Made by a program: the position numbers and the translations under genes
DNA from: Natronosporangium sp035305625
Lineage (GTDB): Bacteria > Actinomycetota > Actinomycetes > Mycobacteriales > Micromonosporaceae
Length of the DNA: 64,000 nucleotides
Assembly (NCBI GenBank): GCA_963809545.1
Contig: CAWEKD010000004.1
Coordinates: 1-64,000, forward strand
Direction: 5' to 3'
Shown here: positions 1 through 13,748 of the stretch, in pieces
Position numbering within the stretch: the first letter of the stretch is position 1
Layout of the letters: each line of letters starts with the position of its first letter
Notes under the pieces: model-generated
The model's input: only the letters and a program-made list of their open reading frames with translations
Told to the model about the DNA's origin: nothing
Database searches by the model: none

Positions 1-110
1 CGTCCTACTCTCCCACACCGTCTCCAGTGCAGTACCATCGGCGCTGGAGGGCTTAGCTTCCGGGTTCGGAATGTAACCGGGCGTTTCCCCTCCGCCATTG
101 CCGCCGTAAC
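1..110 (-). rRNA. rrf: 5S ribosomal RNA, 3' end cut by window edge
   Basis: Read on the minus strand, the sequence from 110 downward starts GTTACGGCGGC and contains the conserved 5S blocks GGGGAAACGCCCGG, CCGAACCCGGAAGC and GATGGTACTGC, ending in GAGTAGGACG at base 1. The last few bases that close the terminal helix lie outside the window. It is the third gene of the operon, about 95 bases after 23S. Confidence 0.93.
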
Positions 111-162
111 CTTATCCACACCACATTCGGGGCAACCTTCGCCTATCAACCCACGAGCGGTG

Positions 163-3393
<3,231 letters not shown>

Positions 3394-3461
3394 AGCACCA
3401 GCCACACCCACACACGGGCACACAGGCCCCGCCCACGAAACACGGCACCCAAAGGCTTGTT

Positions 3462-5206
<1,745 letters not shown>

Positions 5207-5271
5207 AAACAACCCACACCACAGACACCCCAAACCACTCGGGGAATCTCGTGGGGGCTTGCTCGGCATCC

Positions 5272-5301
5272 AGCCTAACTGACCGGCTCCGCAACCACCA
5301 A
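5272..5301 (-). promoter_or_regulatory. Candidate rRNA operon promoter
   Basis: On the minus strand TTGGTG (5301-5296) is followed after 18 bases by TAGGCT (5277-5272), about 165 bases upstream of mature 16S. The -10 resembles actinobacterial rRNA promoters; the -35 is only a partial match. The region 5106-5449 holds no gene. Another -10-like TATTCT lies further upstream near 5350, so more than one start is possible. Confidence 0.35.
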
Positions 5302-5449
5302 CCAGGGTCACCCCCCAGCCAGCAGCGCACCGCTCAGCACCCACCAGAATAACAGACCCACAAACAACCCGCCACCCTGGTGGGACGGCTGGACCAGCCC
5401 GAGACCTTCACCGTGAGCGGTTCTGGTCACCGGACCGGCGTCCGAACGG

Positions 5450-6739
5450 CTAAGACCGTAGCACACACTCCACGCCGGCCACCATTCGGCGTCCCCGCCG
5501 CAGCACCAGGAACCGCCCGTGCTGGAGCGCTGACTGCGGCACCGGCGCGTCCGCGTCGCTCACCCGCTGGTTGTTCAGGTACGCGCCCCCCTCCGCCACG
5601 GTCCGCCGCGCCTGGTTACGGCTGTTGCTCAACCCGGTGGCGGTGAACAGCTCGGCGATGCTGGGCAGATTGCCGTCCGGTCCTACGGTCACCTGGACCA
5701 GCCCGGCCTCGGTCAACGCCGCCCGAAGCGTCTCCGGCGCCAACTCCTCCAGCGAACCCCGGCCGAACAACGCCTGGCTGGCCGCCACCGCCTGGCGGGC
5801 CTCCTGCGCGGAGTGCACCAGGGCGGTGACCTCCTCCGCCAGTCGGCGCTGGGCGGCCCGGGCCGCCGGCCGCTCCACAGTCTGCCGCTCCAGCTCCTCG
5901 ATCTCCTCCCGAGGCAGGAAGGTGTAGATCCGCAGCATGCTGCCGACCTGCTCGTCGGGGACATTGACAAAGAACTGGTAGAAGGCGTACGGGCTGGTCA
6001 TGGCCGGGTCGAGCCAGACACCCCCGCCGCCGGTGGACTTACCCAGCTTCCGCCCCTGCGCATCGGTGATCAGCGGGGTGGCCAACAGGTGCACCGACTC
6101 CCCGGTCACCCGTCGGATCAAGTCGGCGCCGGCGGTCAGGTTGCCCCACTGGTCACTGCCGCCGACCTGCAACCGGCAGTCGTACCGGCGGAACAGCTCC
6201 AGGTAGTCCATGCCCTGCAGGAGCTGGTAGCTGAACTCGGTGTAGCTGATCCCCTCCGCGGAGTTCAGCCGGGCACTGACCGCGTCCTTGGTCAGCATCT
6301 TGTTGACCCGGAAGTGTCGGCCGATGTCCCGCAGGAAGTCGATCGCGCTCAGCCCCGCGGTCCAGTCCAGGTTGTTGACCATCCGCGCGGCGTTCTCACC
6401 GGAGAAATCCAGGAAGGGTTCGATTTGGCGGCGGACCCGCTCCACCCATTCCGCCACCTGCTCCCGGGAGTTCAGTTGGCGTTCGGTGTCCCGACCGCTG
6501 GGGTCGCCGATCAGGCCGGTGGCCCCACCCACCAGCGCCAGCGGGCGGTGGCCGGCCAGCTGCAGCCGGCGCAGCGTGAGGATCAGTACCAGGTTCCCGA
6601 CGTGCAGGCTGGGGGCGGTGGGATCAAAACCGCCATAGAAGGTCACCGGGCCACGGGCGAGCTCGGCCCGGAGGGCGTCCAGGTCGGTCGAGAGGGCGAT
6701 CAGCCCCCGCCACTGCAGGTCGTCGATCAGATCCGTCAC
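5450..6739 (-). CDS. tyrS: Tyrosine--tRNA ligase
   Basis: Class I aminoacyl-tRNA synthetase that charges tRNA-Tyr with tyrosine in the cytoplasm. The 429-residue length is normal for bacterial TyrS. The Rossmann domain has the HIGH-type motif HVGN near residue 46 in PSLHVGNL, the KMSKS-type motif KLGKS near residue 230, and the tyrosine-site segment QLLQGMDY. The C-terminus is an S4-like RNA-binding domain (SNSRNQARRTVAEGGAYLNN). The start is GTG at 6739. It lies immediately upstream of the rRNA operon on the same strand, with no convincing terminator between them. Confidence 0.97.
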   Translation of the reverse strand: MTDLIDDLQWRGLIALSTDLDALRAELARGPVTFYGGFDPTAPSLHVGNLVLILTLRRLQLAGHRPLALVGGATGLIGDPSGRDTERQLNSREQVAEWVERVRRQIEPFLDFSGENAARMVNNLDWTAGLSAIDFLRDIGRHFRVNKMLTKDAVSARLNSAEGISYTEFSYQLLQGMDYLELFRRYDCRLQVGGSDQWGNLTAGADLIRRVTGESVHLLATPLITDAQGRKLGKSTGGGGVWLDPAMTSPYAFYQFFVNVPDEQVGSMLRIYTFLPREEIEELERQTVERPAARAAQRRLAEEVTALVHSAQEARQAVAASQALFGRGSLEELAPETLRAALTEAGLVQVTVGPDGNLPSIAELFTATGLSNSRNQARRTVAEGGAYLNNQRVSDADAPVPQSALQHGRFLVLRRGRRMVAGVECVLRS

Positions 6740-6898
6740 AGGTGCGATTCTTCCTTATCTCGCCGGAACGGTGACCGCCTCACCCCCCGTCTCCTCAACC
6801 TCTGGTAACCGATCTCCACTCGGCGGTGGCGTGCGCAGTGGGGTCAGCCCGCTGGCGGGTACGAGGGTCCAAGGCCACGGACCACCAGAGGTGACCCA

Positions 6899-7693
6899 GT
6901 GATCATGATCGGGACCAGCGGTTGGCAATACCGTCATTGGCGCAACCGGTTCTATCCGCCGGGGGTGCCCACGGGGCGGTGGTTGGAGTTCTACGCCGAA
7001 CGGTTCGCCACCGTGGAGTTGAACGCCTCGTTCTATCGGCTGCCGGAGCGCGCCACCTTCGTCGACTGGCGGGAGCGCACCCCGGCCGATTTCACGTTCG
7101 CCCCCAAGCTGAGCCGATACCTGACCCACCTGCGCCGGTTGCGGGATCCCGCCGAGCCGGTGGCGCGGTTCCTGGACCGGGTCGACGGGCTGGGGGACCG
7201 GCTCGGTCCGGTGCTACTGCAGTTGCCACCGAACCTCACCGTCGACCCGGGGGCGTTGGACGCGGTCCTGGCGCAGTTCCCGCCGGAGGTGCGGGTGGCG
7301 GTGGAGCCCCGGCACGACTCGTGGTGGACCGCCTCGGTGCGAGCGGTGCTGGAACGGTACGGGGCGGCGCTGTGCTGGGCCGATCGGCACGGCCGGCCGG
7401 TCACGCCGACGTGGCGGACCGCCGACTTCGGCTACCTGCGCCTGCATGAGGGCCTCGCCCGTCCCCGGCCCCGGTACGGTCCGGCCGCGCTGACCTCCTG
7501 GGTGCGCCGGATCGACGCGGCCTTCCCCGCCGACGAACCCGTCTACACGTACTTCAACAACGATCCCCACGGCGCCGCGCTGGTCAACGCGGCGATGTTC
7601 GCCGCGCAGTGTCATCGGCATGGGCGCGCCACCACCCGGGTCCACTCGCAGGCGGATCAGCCGATACCTCTCCCTGCCGCCAGTACGGGTTGA
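6899..7693 (+). CDS. DUF72 domain-containing protein
   Basis: A 264-residue cytoplasmic protein of the DUF72 (YecE-like) family, which folds as a TIM barrel and whose function is unsettled. The N-terminal IGTSGWQYRHWR, the middle segment LQLPPNLTVD and the later VAVEPRHDSWW and DFGYLRLHEG are family hallmarks. GTG at 6899 is preceded by GAGG seven bases upstream; ATG at 6905 is an alternative. It runs divergently from tyrS and convergently with mpg. Nothing nearby reveals a substrate. Confidence 0.9.
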   Translation: MIMIGTSGWQYRHWRNRFYPPGVPTGRWLEFYAERFATVELNASFYRLPERATFVDWRERTPADFTFAPKLSRYLTHLRRLRDPAEPVARFLDRVDGLGDRLGPVLLQLPPNLTVDPGALDAVLAQFPPEVRVAVEPRHDSWWTASVRAVLERYGAALCWADRHGRPVTPTWRTADFGYLRLHEGLARPRPRYGPAALTSWVRRIDAAFPADEPVYTYFNNDPHGAALVNAAMFAAQCHRHGRATTRVHSQADQPIPLPAASTG

Positions 7694-7746
7694 CCGTCCA
7701 CCAGCAACGGTCGGTGGCGTATCCGGGAGACGGTCGACCGCGCTGG

Positions 7747-8373
7747 TCACGGCGCCCCGCGTATCCCCCGACGCCGCCGAGGGGTGTGCGGGCGGTACGG
7801 GCTGACCGTCGGTTCACCGTCCAACCAGAACCGCCACGGCCAGTCCTTGGCGCCGGACACCCCGACCCGGGGGCCGGTGCGCACCTGGGCCGGGTCGACC
7901 GGCCGGCCCGGCGGTGACAACCTCACCGGGCTGGCCGGGTCCAGCAGGTTCACCCCGTTGGCCGTACCGTCCAGTCCGAGCGCCGTCACCAGCCGGGCTG
8001 GTCCTCGCGCCAGGTCCCGGTCGGTGCGGGCGCTCGGGCGCCGGGCGCGGGCTACCTCGACTCCGGCGATCACCTCCCCGGCACGCAGCAGCACCGCCGC
8101 CGCCTGGCCGGCCGGGGCGCAGACCACATTGGCGCACCAGTGCATGCCGTAGGTGAAGTAGACGTACAGGTGACCGGGCGGGCCGAACATCACCTCGTTC
8201 CGCGGGGTACGGCCCCGATAGGCGTGCGAGGCGGGGTCCTCCCCCACCCCGGCGTACGCCTCCACTTCGGTCAACCGGATCCGGACCTCCCCTGCGGAGA
8301 TCTCCCAGCCGAGCAGAGTCTGCGCGACCGTGGGCACCTCCGCGGCCGGAACGTACCGCCACGCGTAATCCAC
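7747..8373 (-). CDS. mpg: DNA-3-methyladenine glycosylase (AAG/MPG type)
   Basis: Base-excision repair enzyme that removes alkylated purines such as 3-methyladenine, in the Mpg/AAG fold. The 208 residues contain LTEVEAYAG with the catalytic glutamate (about residue 38), SHAYRGRTPRN, LYVYFTYGMHWCANVV and the C-terminal GPRVGVS. The start is GTG at 8373. A piece of the segment encoding LTEVEAYAG is repeated at 13749-13813, on the other side of the 5-kb cassette that follows. In related genomes I recall mpg lying next to the argH end of the arginine operon, which would make that cassette an insertion. Confidence 0.93.
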   Translation of the reverse strand: MDYAWRYVPAAEVPTVAQTLLGWEISAGEVRIRLTEVEAYAGVGEDPASHAYRGRTPRNEVMFGPPGHLYVYFTYGMHWCANVVCAPAGQAAAVLLRAGEVIAGVEVARARRPSARTDRDLARGPARLVTALGLDGTANGVNLLDPASPVRLSPPGRPVDPAQVRTGPRVGVSGAKDWPWRFWLDGEPTVSPYRPHTPRRRRGIRGAP

Positions 8374-8457
8374 CGGTCAAGGAAACGACACGCCACCGCG
8401 ATCAGCAACCGCCGGTCGGGCGGACGAGTGCGGCGGAGCCACGCAGCGGACCAACGA

Positions 8458-9153
8458 TCAGCTACGCCGGGCTCCGGCCTCGTACTTCGTCGTCGAGCGC
8501 GTGATCCGGGGGCCGCGGAGGGTTTCGTAGGCGAACTCGGTCAGGTAATCGTTCAAGGCGATCGACGCCTTCGCCGCGGCTTCCTGATCCCCGGAGCAGA
8601 TCGCTCGCAGGATGGCGCTGTGCTTGACGCTGGCCTGCCGTAGGTCGTATTCGACGTCGTGCAGGTGAGCGAACCAGAACCGGCGGGACAGTCCCTGGAG
8701 CGGCGCCATCGCCACCTGGAGGTAGTCGTTGTGGGCGGCATCGTCGATGGACCGGTGGGCTCGCTTGAGCAGATGCGCGAACTGTCGGACGTCATCACCT
8801 GCGAAGTTGGCTAGGTCATCTGCCAGTTGCGCCATCTGTTCGCGCTGGTGGGGCTCCGCCCGCTCGGCTGCGAGCCGGACAGCGAGCTCCTCCACGACCC
8901 GTCGTAGCTCCAGCAGCCGCAGTTGCTGGTCCACCGACAGCTGGGCGATGAAGATACCTCGATTGGGGTGAATCTCTACGACTCGCTCGCGAGCCAAGCG
9001 CTGGATCGCCTCACGCACCGGGGTTCGTCCCAGGCCTGTGAGTTCCATCAGGGCCGACTCCGAGATCATCGTGCCGGGCTCTAGCTCCCGGAAGGTGATC
9101 ATCTCCTCCAGAAGCTCGTAGGCCTGCTCCGCCTTGTTCAGCCTCTCTGCCAC
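8458..9153 (-). CDS. GntR-family transcriptional regulator (FadR/FCD subfamily)
   Basis: A 231-residue DNA-binding regulator. The N-terminal winged helix-turn-helix covers about residues 5-70 (ISESALMELTGLGRTPVREAIQRL is the recognition region), and an all-helical FCD ligand domain fills the rest, with conserved histidines in LKRAHRSIDD and SVKHSAILRAI that in this subfamily bind a metal and an organic acid. The start is GTG at 9153 with GAGGAG upstream. It is divergent from the flavoprotein gene, separated by 67 bases that contain a palindrome, so it probably controls that three-gene unit and itself. The effector is likely a small carboxylic acid (inference from the family). Confidence 0.92.
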   Translation of the reverse strand: MAERLNKAEQAYELLEEMITFRELEPGTMISESALMELTGLGRTPVREAIQRLARERVVEIHPNRGIFIAQLSVDQQLRLLELRRVVEELAVRLAAERAEPHQREQMAQLADDLANFAGDDVRQFAHLLKRAHRSIDDAAHNDYLQVAMAPLQGLSRRFWFAHLHDVEYDLRQASVKHSAILRAICSGDQEAAAKASIALNDYLTEFAYETLRGPRITRSTTKYEAGARRS

Positions 9154-9184
9154 GAACGACGTCTCCTCTTCCCCTGATCGACCC

Positions 9185-9221
9185 TAGACATCTTACAGGC
9201 AGCCCGTGTATGAGTAATACA
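9185..9221 (+). promoter_or_regulatory. Promoter and overlapping palindromic operator of the flavoprotein operon
   Basis: TAGACA (9185-9190), an 18-base spacer and TATGAG (9209-9214) form a -35/-10 pair. The -10 is preceded by TG, an extended -10 feature. TGTAT-GAGTA-ATACA at 9207-9221 is a perfect inverted repeat covering the -10 and touching the ATG at 9221. No ribosome-binding site precedes that ATG, so transcription probably starts at or near it and the message would be leaderless. The divergent GntR protein is the obvious candidate to bind the palindrome. Confidence 0.55.
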
Positions 9222-10588
9222 TGACCGATATACCGGCCTTCCCGTCATGGCGCCTCCAGGCCCGCGAACCCAGCACCACGGATTTGCCTGTGCTCGCCGA
9301 CGTTGACGTCGTGGTCGTCGGCGGCGGAGCCTCCGGAGTCGCGGCGGCCACCGTCGCCGCGGAATCCGGCCTCAGCGTCGTCCTCATCGAGCGATACGGG
9401 TTCTGCGGTGGAGCCGCCGTCGCCGGAATGTCCGGGACGATCTGCGGGATGTACCTAGCCACCGACAAGCCCGGCGCACCCGAACAAGTCGTCTACGGCT
9501 TCACCGAACGGTTCCGTTCACAGCTGGCCGCGCGCGGCGGCCTGACCGAACCCCAGCGGTACGGCAAGACGTTCACCAGCGCCCACGACCCGCTCGTGTG
9601 GCGTGAGACCGCCGACCACCTGCTCCGCGAAGCCGGGGTACAGATCCTGTTCCACACCACGGTGGTCGGCGTCTTGATGGACGGCGACGCACACCGAGGG
9701 GTCGTCATCGAATCGAAGGCCGGCCGCTCCAAGGTGCTAGCCAAGCGGACGATCGACGCTTCCGGAGACGCTGCCGTGGTCGCCCGCGCTGGGCACCAGT
9801 ACTTCTTCGGTAAGGACGGGGTCATCCAGAACCCCACCATGTTCTTCCGCATCGCGGGGGTGGACATGGACCGGTTCCTCGACTACTACGGCGAGGACAC
9901 CATCTGCCCTCCCAAGGTCAGCGATGCCATCGCCGACGCCCGGGCCCGTGGGTTCCATCTGCCGCGTCAAAAGATCTGGATCTTCCAGACTCCCCGGCCC
10001 AACGAGCTCATGGTCAACGCCACCCGGCTCACCGCACCCGATGGCCGGATGCTGAACGTCATCGATCCAGAAGACTTCACCGAAGCGGAGATCAGCGGCC
10101 GAGCCCAGGTCCGCGAGTACGCCCGGTTCCTCGCCGAGTACGTACCTGGATGCGAGAACAGCTATGTCGTCGACACCGGCGTCGAGGCCGGCATCCGGCA
10201 GACCCGCAGCATCGTCGGCATACAGACCCTGACCAACGACGATGTTGTCACGGCCCGCAAACGCAGCGACGGAATCGTTCGTGTCCCGTGGCCAATCGAG
10301 CTGCACAGTGGCGAACGTCCGAAGCTGCACTGGATCCTCGACGACTACTATGAAGTCCCCTACGGGACCCTGGTACCGGAGACCGGCGAGAACATCATCG
10401 TCGCAGGTCGTTGTCTGAGCGCTGAACACGAGGCACTCGCCTCCGCCAGGGTCACCGCCCAGTGCTTCGAGTACGGGCACGCCGCGGCCGTCGCGACCGC
10501 ACTGTCTCTCAAGAACGGTACTCCGCTACGTGACATCCCGGGCGAGACCGTCCGCGCCGCCATGGCATCCAACGGCAGCGCTCTGTGA
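9221..10588 (+). CDS. FAD-dependent oxidoreductase (FAD_oxidored family)
   Basis: A 455-residue flavoprotein resembling the PF12831 group. The dinucleotide-binding motif VVVVGGGASGVAAATVAAE sits at residues 30-50, followed by the acidic strand end VVLIERYGFCGG. Near the C-terminus, ENIIVAGRCLSAEHEALASARV is the second FAD-contacting segment. The cysteine in YGFCGG is shared by many family members. No signal peptide or membrane segment is seen, so it is cytoplasmic. ATG at 9221 lacks a Shine-Dalgarno and may be leaderless. It is first in a three-gene unit with an IlvD/Edd dehydratase and a transporter, suggesting dehydrogenation of a hydroxy acid or sugar acid. The substrate cannot be read from the sequence. 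Confidence 0.88.
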   Translation: MTDIPAFPSWRLQAREPSTTDLPVLADVDVVVVGGGASGVAAATVAAESGLSVVLIERYGFCGGAAVAGMSGTICGMYLATDKPGAPEQVVYGFTERFRSQLAARGGLTEPQRYGKTFTSAHDPLVWRETADHLLREAGVQILFHTTVVGVLMDGDAHRGVVIESKAGRSKVLAKRTIDASGDAAVVARAGHQYFFGKDGVIQNPTMFFRIAGVDMDRFLDYYGEDTICPPKVSDAIADARARGFHLPRQKIWIFQTPRPNELMVNATRLTAPDGRMLNVIDPEDFTEAEISGRAQVREYARFLAEYVPGCENSYVVDTGVEAGIRQTRSIVGIQTLTNDDVVTARKRSDGIVRVPWPIELHSGERPKLHWILDDYYEVPYGTLVPETGENIIVAGRCLSAEHEALASARVTAQCFEYGHAAAVATALSLKNGTPLRDIPGETVRAAMASNGSAL

Positions 10589-10626
10589 GCAGCACAGCAA
10601 CCCCTCGATCGGATCAGGAGCGCGTC

Positions 10627-12318
10627 ATGACGCAGCTGAGAAGCAACTTCGAACCCGGAACCACCCGGTGGGCCGTGCGTCGCGCCCAGTGGACCGCGAT
10701 GGGCCTCAGCGAGGAGCAACAGAACCGACCCAAAATCGCCGTCGTCAACACCTCCTCCAAACTGTCGGTCTGCTTCGCCCACCTCGACGACGTAGCGAAG
10801 GTCGTCGCCGACGCCATCGATGCCGCCGGCGGCCTGCCGCTGGAGATCAGGACCGCCGCCCCCAGCGACTTCGTCACCAGCGCGGGTCGCAAGGCGCGCT
10901 ACCTCATGCCCACCCGGGACCTGATCGTCAATGACATCGAAGTCGCCGTCGAGGGAGCGGTCCTCGACGGAATGGTCCTGCTGTCGTCCTGTGACAAGTC
11001 GACACCGGCGCACCTGATGGCCGCAGCGCGCCTTGACCTCCCCTCGGTGGTGGTCATCGGCGGCTACCAGCGCGGCGGTACCTACGCGGGCTGTTCGGTC
11101 GACATCGACACCGTGTACGAGTCCGTGGGTGCGGTCGGAGCCGGGCAGATGAGCATCTGCCAGCTCGGCGAGCTTGCCGACCAGGCCATCCAGGGACCTG
11201 GGGTGTGCGCGGGCCTGGCGACCGCGAACACCATGCACTGCTTGGCCGAGGCGCTCGGCATGACCGTCCCCGGCTCGGCACCCGTCCGCGCGAACTCGGA
11301 AAAGATGCTCAGCAAGGCTGCCGAGGCCGGCGCACGGATTGTGAAGATGGTCGAGCAGGGCCTCACGGCGAGGCAGGTGATCACCGTCGAGGCGGTGGAG
11401 AACGCGGTCGAGGTCGCGCTCGCACTCGGTGGGTCGGTCAACTGTGTCCGTCACCTGGCCGCCATCGCGGAAGAGGCCGAACTGGACATCGATGTCGTCC
11501 GTCTCTTCGAGGAAAAGGGACGCGATGCCGTCCAACTGGCGGCCATCCGCCCCAACGGCCCCCACCAGGTGTGGGACCTGGAGGACATCGGTGGAGTCCA
11601 GACGGTACTGCGGACGCTGCTTCCCCGCCTGAACGGCGACGCGCTCACGATCTCGGGGAAAACGGTCGCCGAGCTCGCCTCCGCCGCCCAACCCGCCGAC
11701 GGGGTAGTGCTGCGTGAGCTCACCAACCCGGTCAAGGATGAGCCAGGCCTCATCATCCTGCGCGGGTCACTGGCACCGGACGGGTCGATCGTCAAAGTCG
11801 CCGGTGTCGGTAAGGCCCGCCGCCAGTTCACCGGGCCCGCCCGTGTCTTTGCCGATGAGGACGAGGCCATCGCTGCTCTGGCAAGCGGCGACATCAAACC
11901 GGGCGATGTCATCGTCCTGCGTGGCATGGGGCCCCGCGGCGGCCCCGGAACCGTATTCGCAGCCAGCTTCGTCGCTGCCCTCAACGGAGCCGGACTCGGC
12001 GGTCAGGTTGCCGTCGTCACCGATGGCGAGCTGTCGGGACTGAACCATGGCCTCGTCGTCGGACAGGTGATGCCGGAAGCCGCAGACGGCGGGCCGCTGG
12101 CTGGGGTCGAATCCGGCGACCGGATCGAGATCGACCTCGACGAACGCCGTCTGGACGTCTACCCGGTCCGCAACGGGGCGCCCGTCCGCGCAGGTGACCC
12201 CGCAGCGGAACGCGGCTGGCTGGCCCAGTACGCAGCTTTGGTCGGGCCGCTGCAACGCGGTTCCGTCCTCCGCCCTCCACACACCCCTGACCCGGACACC
12301 AACAAGGAGAGAGCATGA
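10627..12318 (+). CDS. IlvD/Edd-family dehydratase
   Basis: A 563-residue member of the dihydroxy-acid/phosphogluconate/sugar-acid dehydratase family, which uses an Fe-S cluster and Mg to convert a 2,3-dihydroxy acid to a 2-keto-3-deoxy acid. Three expected cluster cysteines are visible: in LSVCFAHLDD, SSCDKSTPAHLM and GVCAGLATANTM. The C-terminal GELSGLNHGLVVGQVMPEA corresponds to the usual active-site serine region. ATG at 10627 has AGGAG six bases upstream; a GTG at 10585 overlapping the previous stop is the alternative. It differs from housekeeping IlvD (CDKSTPAH rather than CDK-TPG) and sits in a catabolic context, so it is probably a sugar-acid or hydroxy-acid dehydratase rather than a branched-chain amino-acid enzyme. 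Confidence 0.88.
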   Translation: MTQLRSNFEPGTTRWAVRRAQWTAMGLSEEQQNRPKIAVVNTSSKLSVCFAHLDDVAKVVADAIDAAGGLPLEIRTAAPSDFVTSAGRKARYLMPTRDLIVNDIEVAVEGAVLDGMVLLSSCDKSTPAHLMAAARLDLPSVVVIGGYQRGGTYAGCSVDIDTVYESVGAVGAGQMSICQLGELADQAIQGPGVCAGLATANTMHCLAEALGMTVPGSAPVRANSEKMLSKAAEAGARIVKMVEQGLTARQVITVEAVENAVEVALALGGSVNCVRHLAAIAEEAELDIDVVRLFEEKGRDAVQLAAIRPNGPHQVWDLEDIGGVQTVLRTLLPRLNGDALTISGKTVAELASAAQPADGVVLRELTNPVKDEPGLIILRGSLAPDGSIVKVAGVGKARRQFTGPARVFADEDEAIAALASGDIKPGDVIVLRGMGPRGGPGTVFAASFVAALNGAGLGGQVAVVTDGELSGLNHGLVVGQVMPEAADGGPLAGVESGDRIEIDLDERRLDVYPVRNGAPVRAGDPAAERGWLAQYAALVGPLQRGSVLRPPHTPDPDTNKERA

Positions 12319-13691
12319 GATCCGCTTCGTTACCAGCGGCCGGCTCCACACAGCGCCAAGGACGCAAGGCCGGAATCGCTGCCTTCATCGGCACCTTGCT
12401 GGAGTGGTACGACTTCCTCATCTACGGCACCGCCGCCGCCCTCATCCTCAACGAACTGTTCTTCCCGACCACCACCCCCATTGCGGGGACGCTGGCGGCG
12501 TTCGCCACGTACGCCGTCGGTTTCCTCGCCCGACCACTCGGTGGCCTGGTCCTCGGGACCATGGGTGACCGCGTCGGCCGCAAGGGCATGCTTGTCCTCA
12601 CGGTCGTGCTGATGGGTCTGGCGACGACCGCCATTGGGCTACTACCCACGTACGCCCAGATCGGTATCTGGGCGCCCATCCTGCTGGTGATTCTGCGACT
12701 GCTGCAGGGGTTCGGCGCCGGCGGTGAGTACGCCGGCGCAGTGGTGCTCTCCGTCGAACACGGCGACCAGCAACGCCGAGGCCTGGCTGGTGCTTGGGCA
12801 CCGACGGGGTTTGCCGCCGCAACCCTGATGTCCACCGGCGTTTTCCAGCTGTTCGTCCAGCTCCCTGAGGACCAGTTCCGGTCCTGGGGATGGCGTGTGC
12901 CGTTCCTCATCGGTGGCATTCTCCTCTTGGTCGCCTACCTGATCCGCCGTCACATCTCCGAAACCCCGGCCTTTGAAGAAGCCATGGCGCAGGAGGCGAC
13001 TGGGCAGCAGAAGCCGCAGAAAATGCCGCTGCTGGCAGCACTCCGGGAGCACCGGCGGAACTTCCTCGTCGTGATCGGCGCCCGGTTCGCAGAGAACGGT
13101 TTCGCCTATCTCTTCCCGGTGTTCGGGGTCGCCTACGCGGCGAATCAGCTTGGCCTGTCGCGGTCGCTCACGCTGTTGAGCGTCGTGGTCGCATCCGCGG
13201 TTCAGATGGCCGCCATCCCCGCGTTCGCCGCCCTGTCGGACCGGATCGGCCGACGCCCGGTCTACGCCGGGGGTGCGGTGGCGTCGCTGCTGTGGCTGCC
13301 GGTGTTCTTCCTAATGCTGGAGACGATGTCGCCGACCTTCGTGATGATTGCCTTCGTGGTAGGGCTCGGCATCTTCTACCCGGCGATGCTGTCTCCGCAG
13401 GCCGCCTACTTCGCTGAACTGTTCGGCACCCGCACCCGGCTGTCCGGGTTCGCCTTTGCACGAGAAATCGGGTCCGTCCTCGCCGGTGGCTTCCTACCAC
13501 TGATCGCCACCGCGCTGCTCGCCTGGGCGGGTCACTGGTGGGCGGTCCTGGTGTACCTGGCCTTCATGACCGTCATCACCCTGGTAGCGCTCGCGCTCGG
13601 TCCCGAGACTCGGGACGCCGACCTGTCCGAGCTCGACCAGGCAGCGTCGGATGTGGTCGGTGTGCGCTCGGCATCAGAGGCACGCGCCTAA
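12315..13691 (+). CDS. MFS transporter, metabolite:H+ symporter (MHS) type
   Basis: A 458-residue inner-membrane protein with about 12 hydrophobic segments. The N-terminal TLLEWYDFLIYGTAAALI is typical of the MHS group (shikimate, alpha-ketoglutarate, citrate and betaine permeases). The MFS loop motif follows in LGTMGDRVGRKGMLV and is repeated as FAALSDRIGRRPVYAGG in the second half. GAGEYAGAVV-like LLQGFGAGGEYAGA is also characteristic. ATG at 12315 overlaps the dehydratase stop by four bases, indicating translational coupling. It probably imports the organic acid that the two upstream enzymes handle. Confidence 0.9.
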   Translation: MRSASLPAAGSTQRQGRKAGIAAFIGTLLEWYDFLIYGTAAALILNELFFPTTTPIAGTLAAFATYAVGFLARPLGGLVLGTMGDRVGRKGMLVLTVVLMGLATTAIGLLPTYAQIGIWAPILLVILRLLQGFGAGGEYAGAVVLSVEHGDQQRRGLAGAWAPTGFAAATLMSTGVFQLFVQLPEDQFRSWGWRVPFLIGGILLLVAYLIRRHISETPAFEEAMAQEATGQQKPQKMPLLAALREHRRNFLVVIGARFAENGFAYLFPVFGVAYAANQLGLSRSLTLLSVVVASAVQMAAIPAFAALSDRIGRRPVYAGGAVASLLWLPVFFLMLETMSPTFVMIAFVVGLGIFYPAMLSPQAAYFAELFGTRTRLSGFAFAREIGSVLAGGFLPLIATALLAWAGHWWAVLVYLAFMTVITLVALALGPETRDADLSELDQAASDVVGVRSASEARA

Positions 13692-13695
13692 TCTC

Positions 13696-13744
13696 GCGTG
13701 GGAAGCGATGGTCCGCATGTGGTGAGGGCCGTCGCTTCCCACGC
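13696..13744 (+). terminator. Hairpin after the transporter gene
   Basis: GCGTGGGAAGCGA (13696-13708) is perfectly complementary to TCGCTTCCCACGC (13732-13744), a 13-bp stem beginning five bases after the transporter stop. There is no T-run, as is common for terminators in high-GC actinomycetes. It would end the three-gene cassette transcript. Confidence 0.7.
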
Positions 13745-13748
13745 ATAC

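Noticed and set aside
10627..12318. Calling this gene ilvD for branched-chain amino acid synthesis
   Set aside because: The CDKSTPAH motif and its coupling to a permease, flavoprotein and GntR regulator point to catabolism, so no gene symbol was given.
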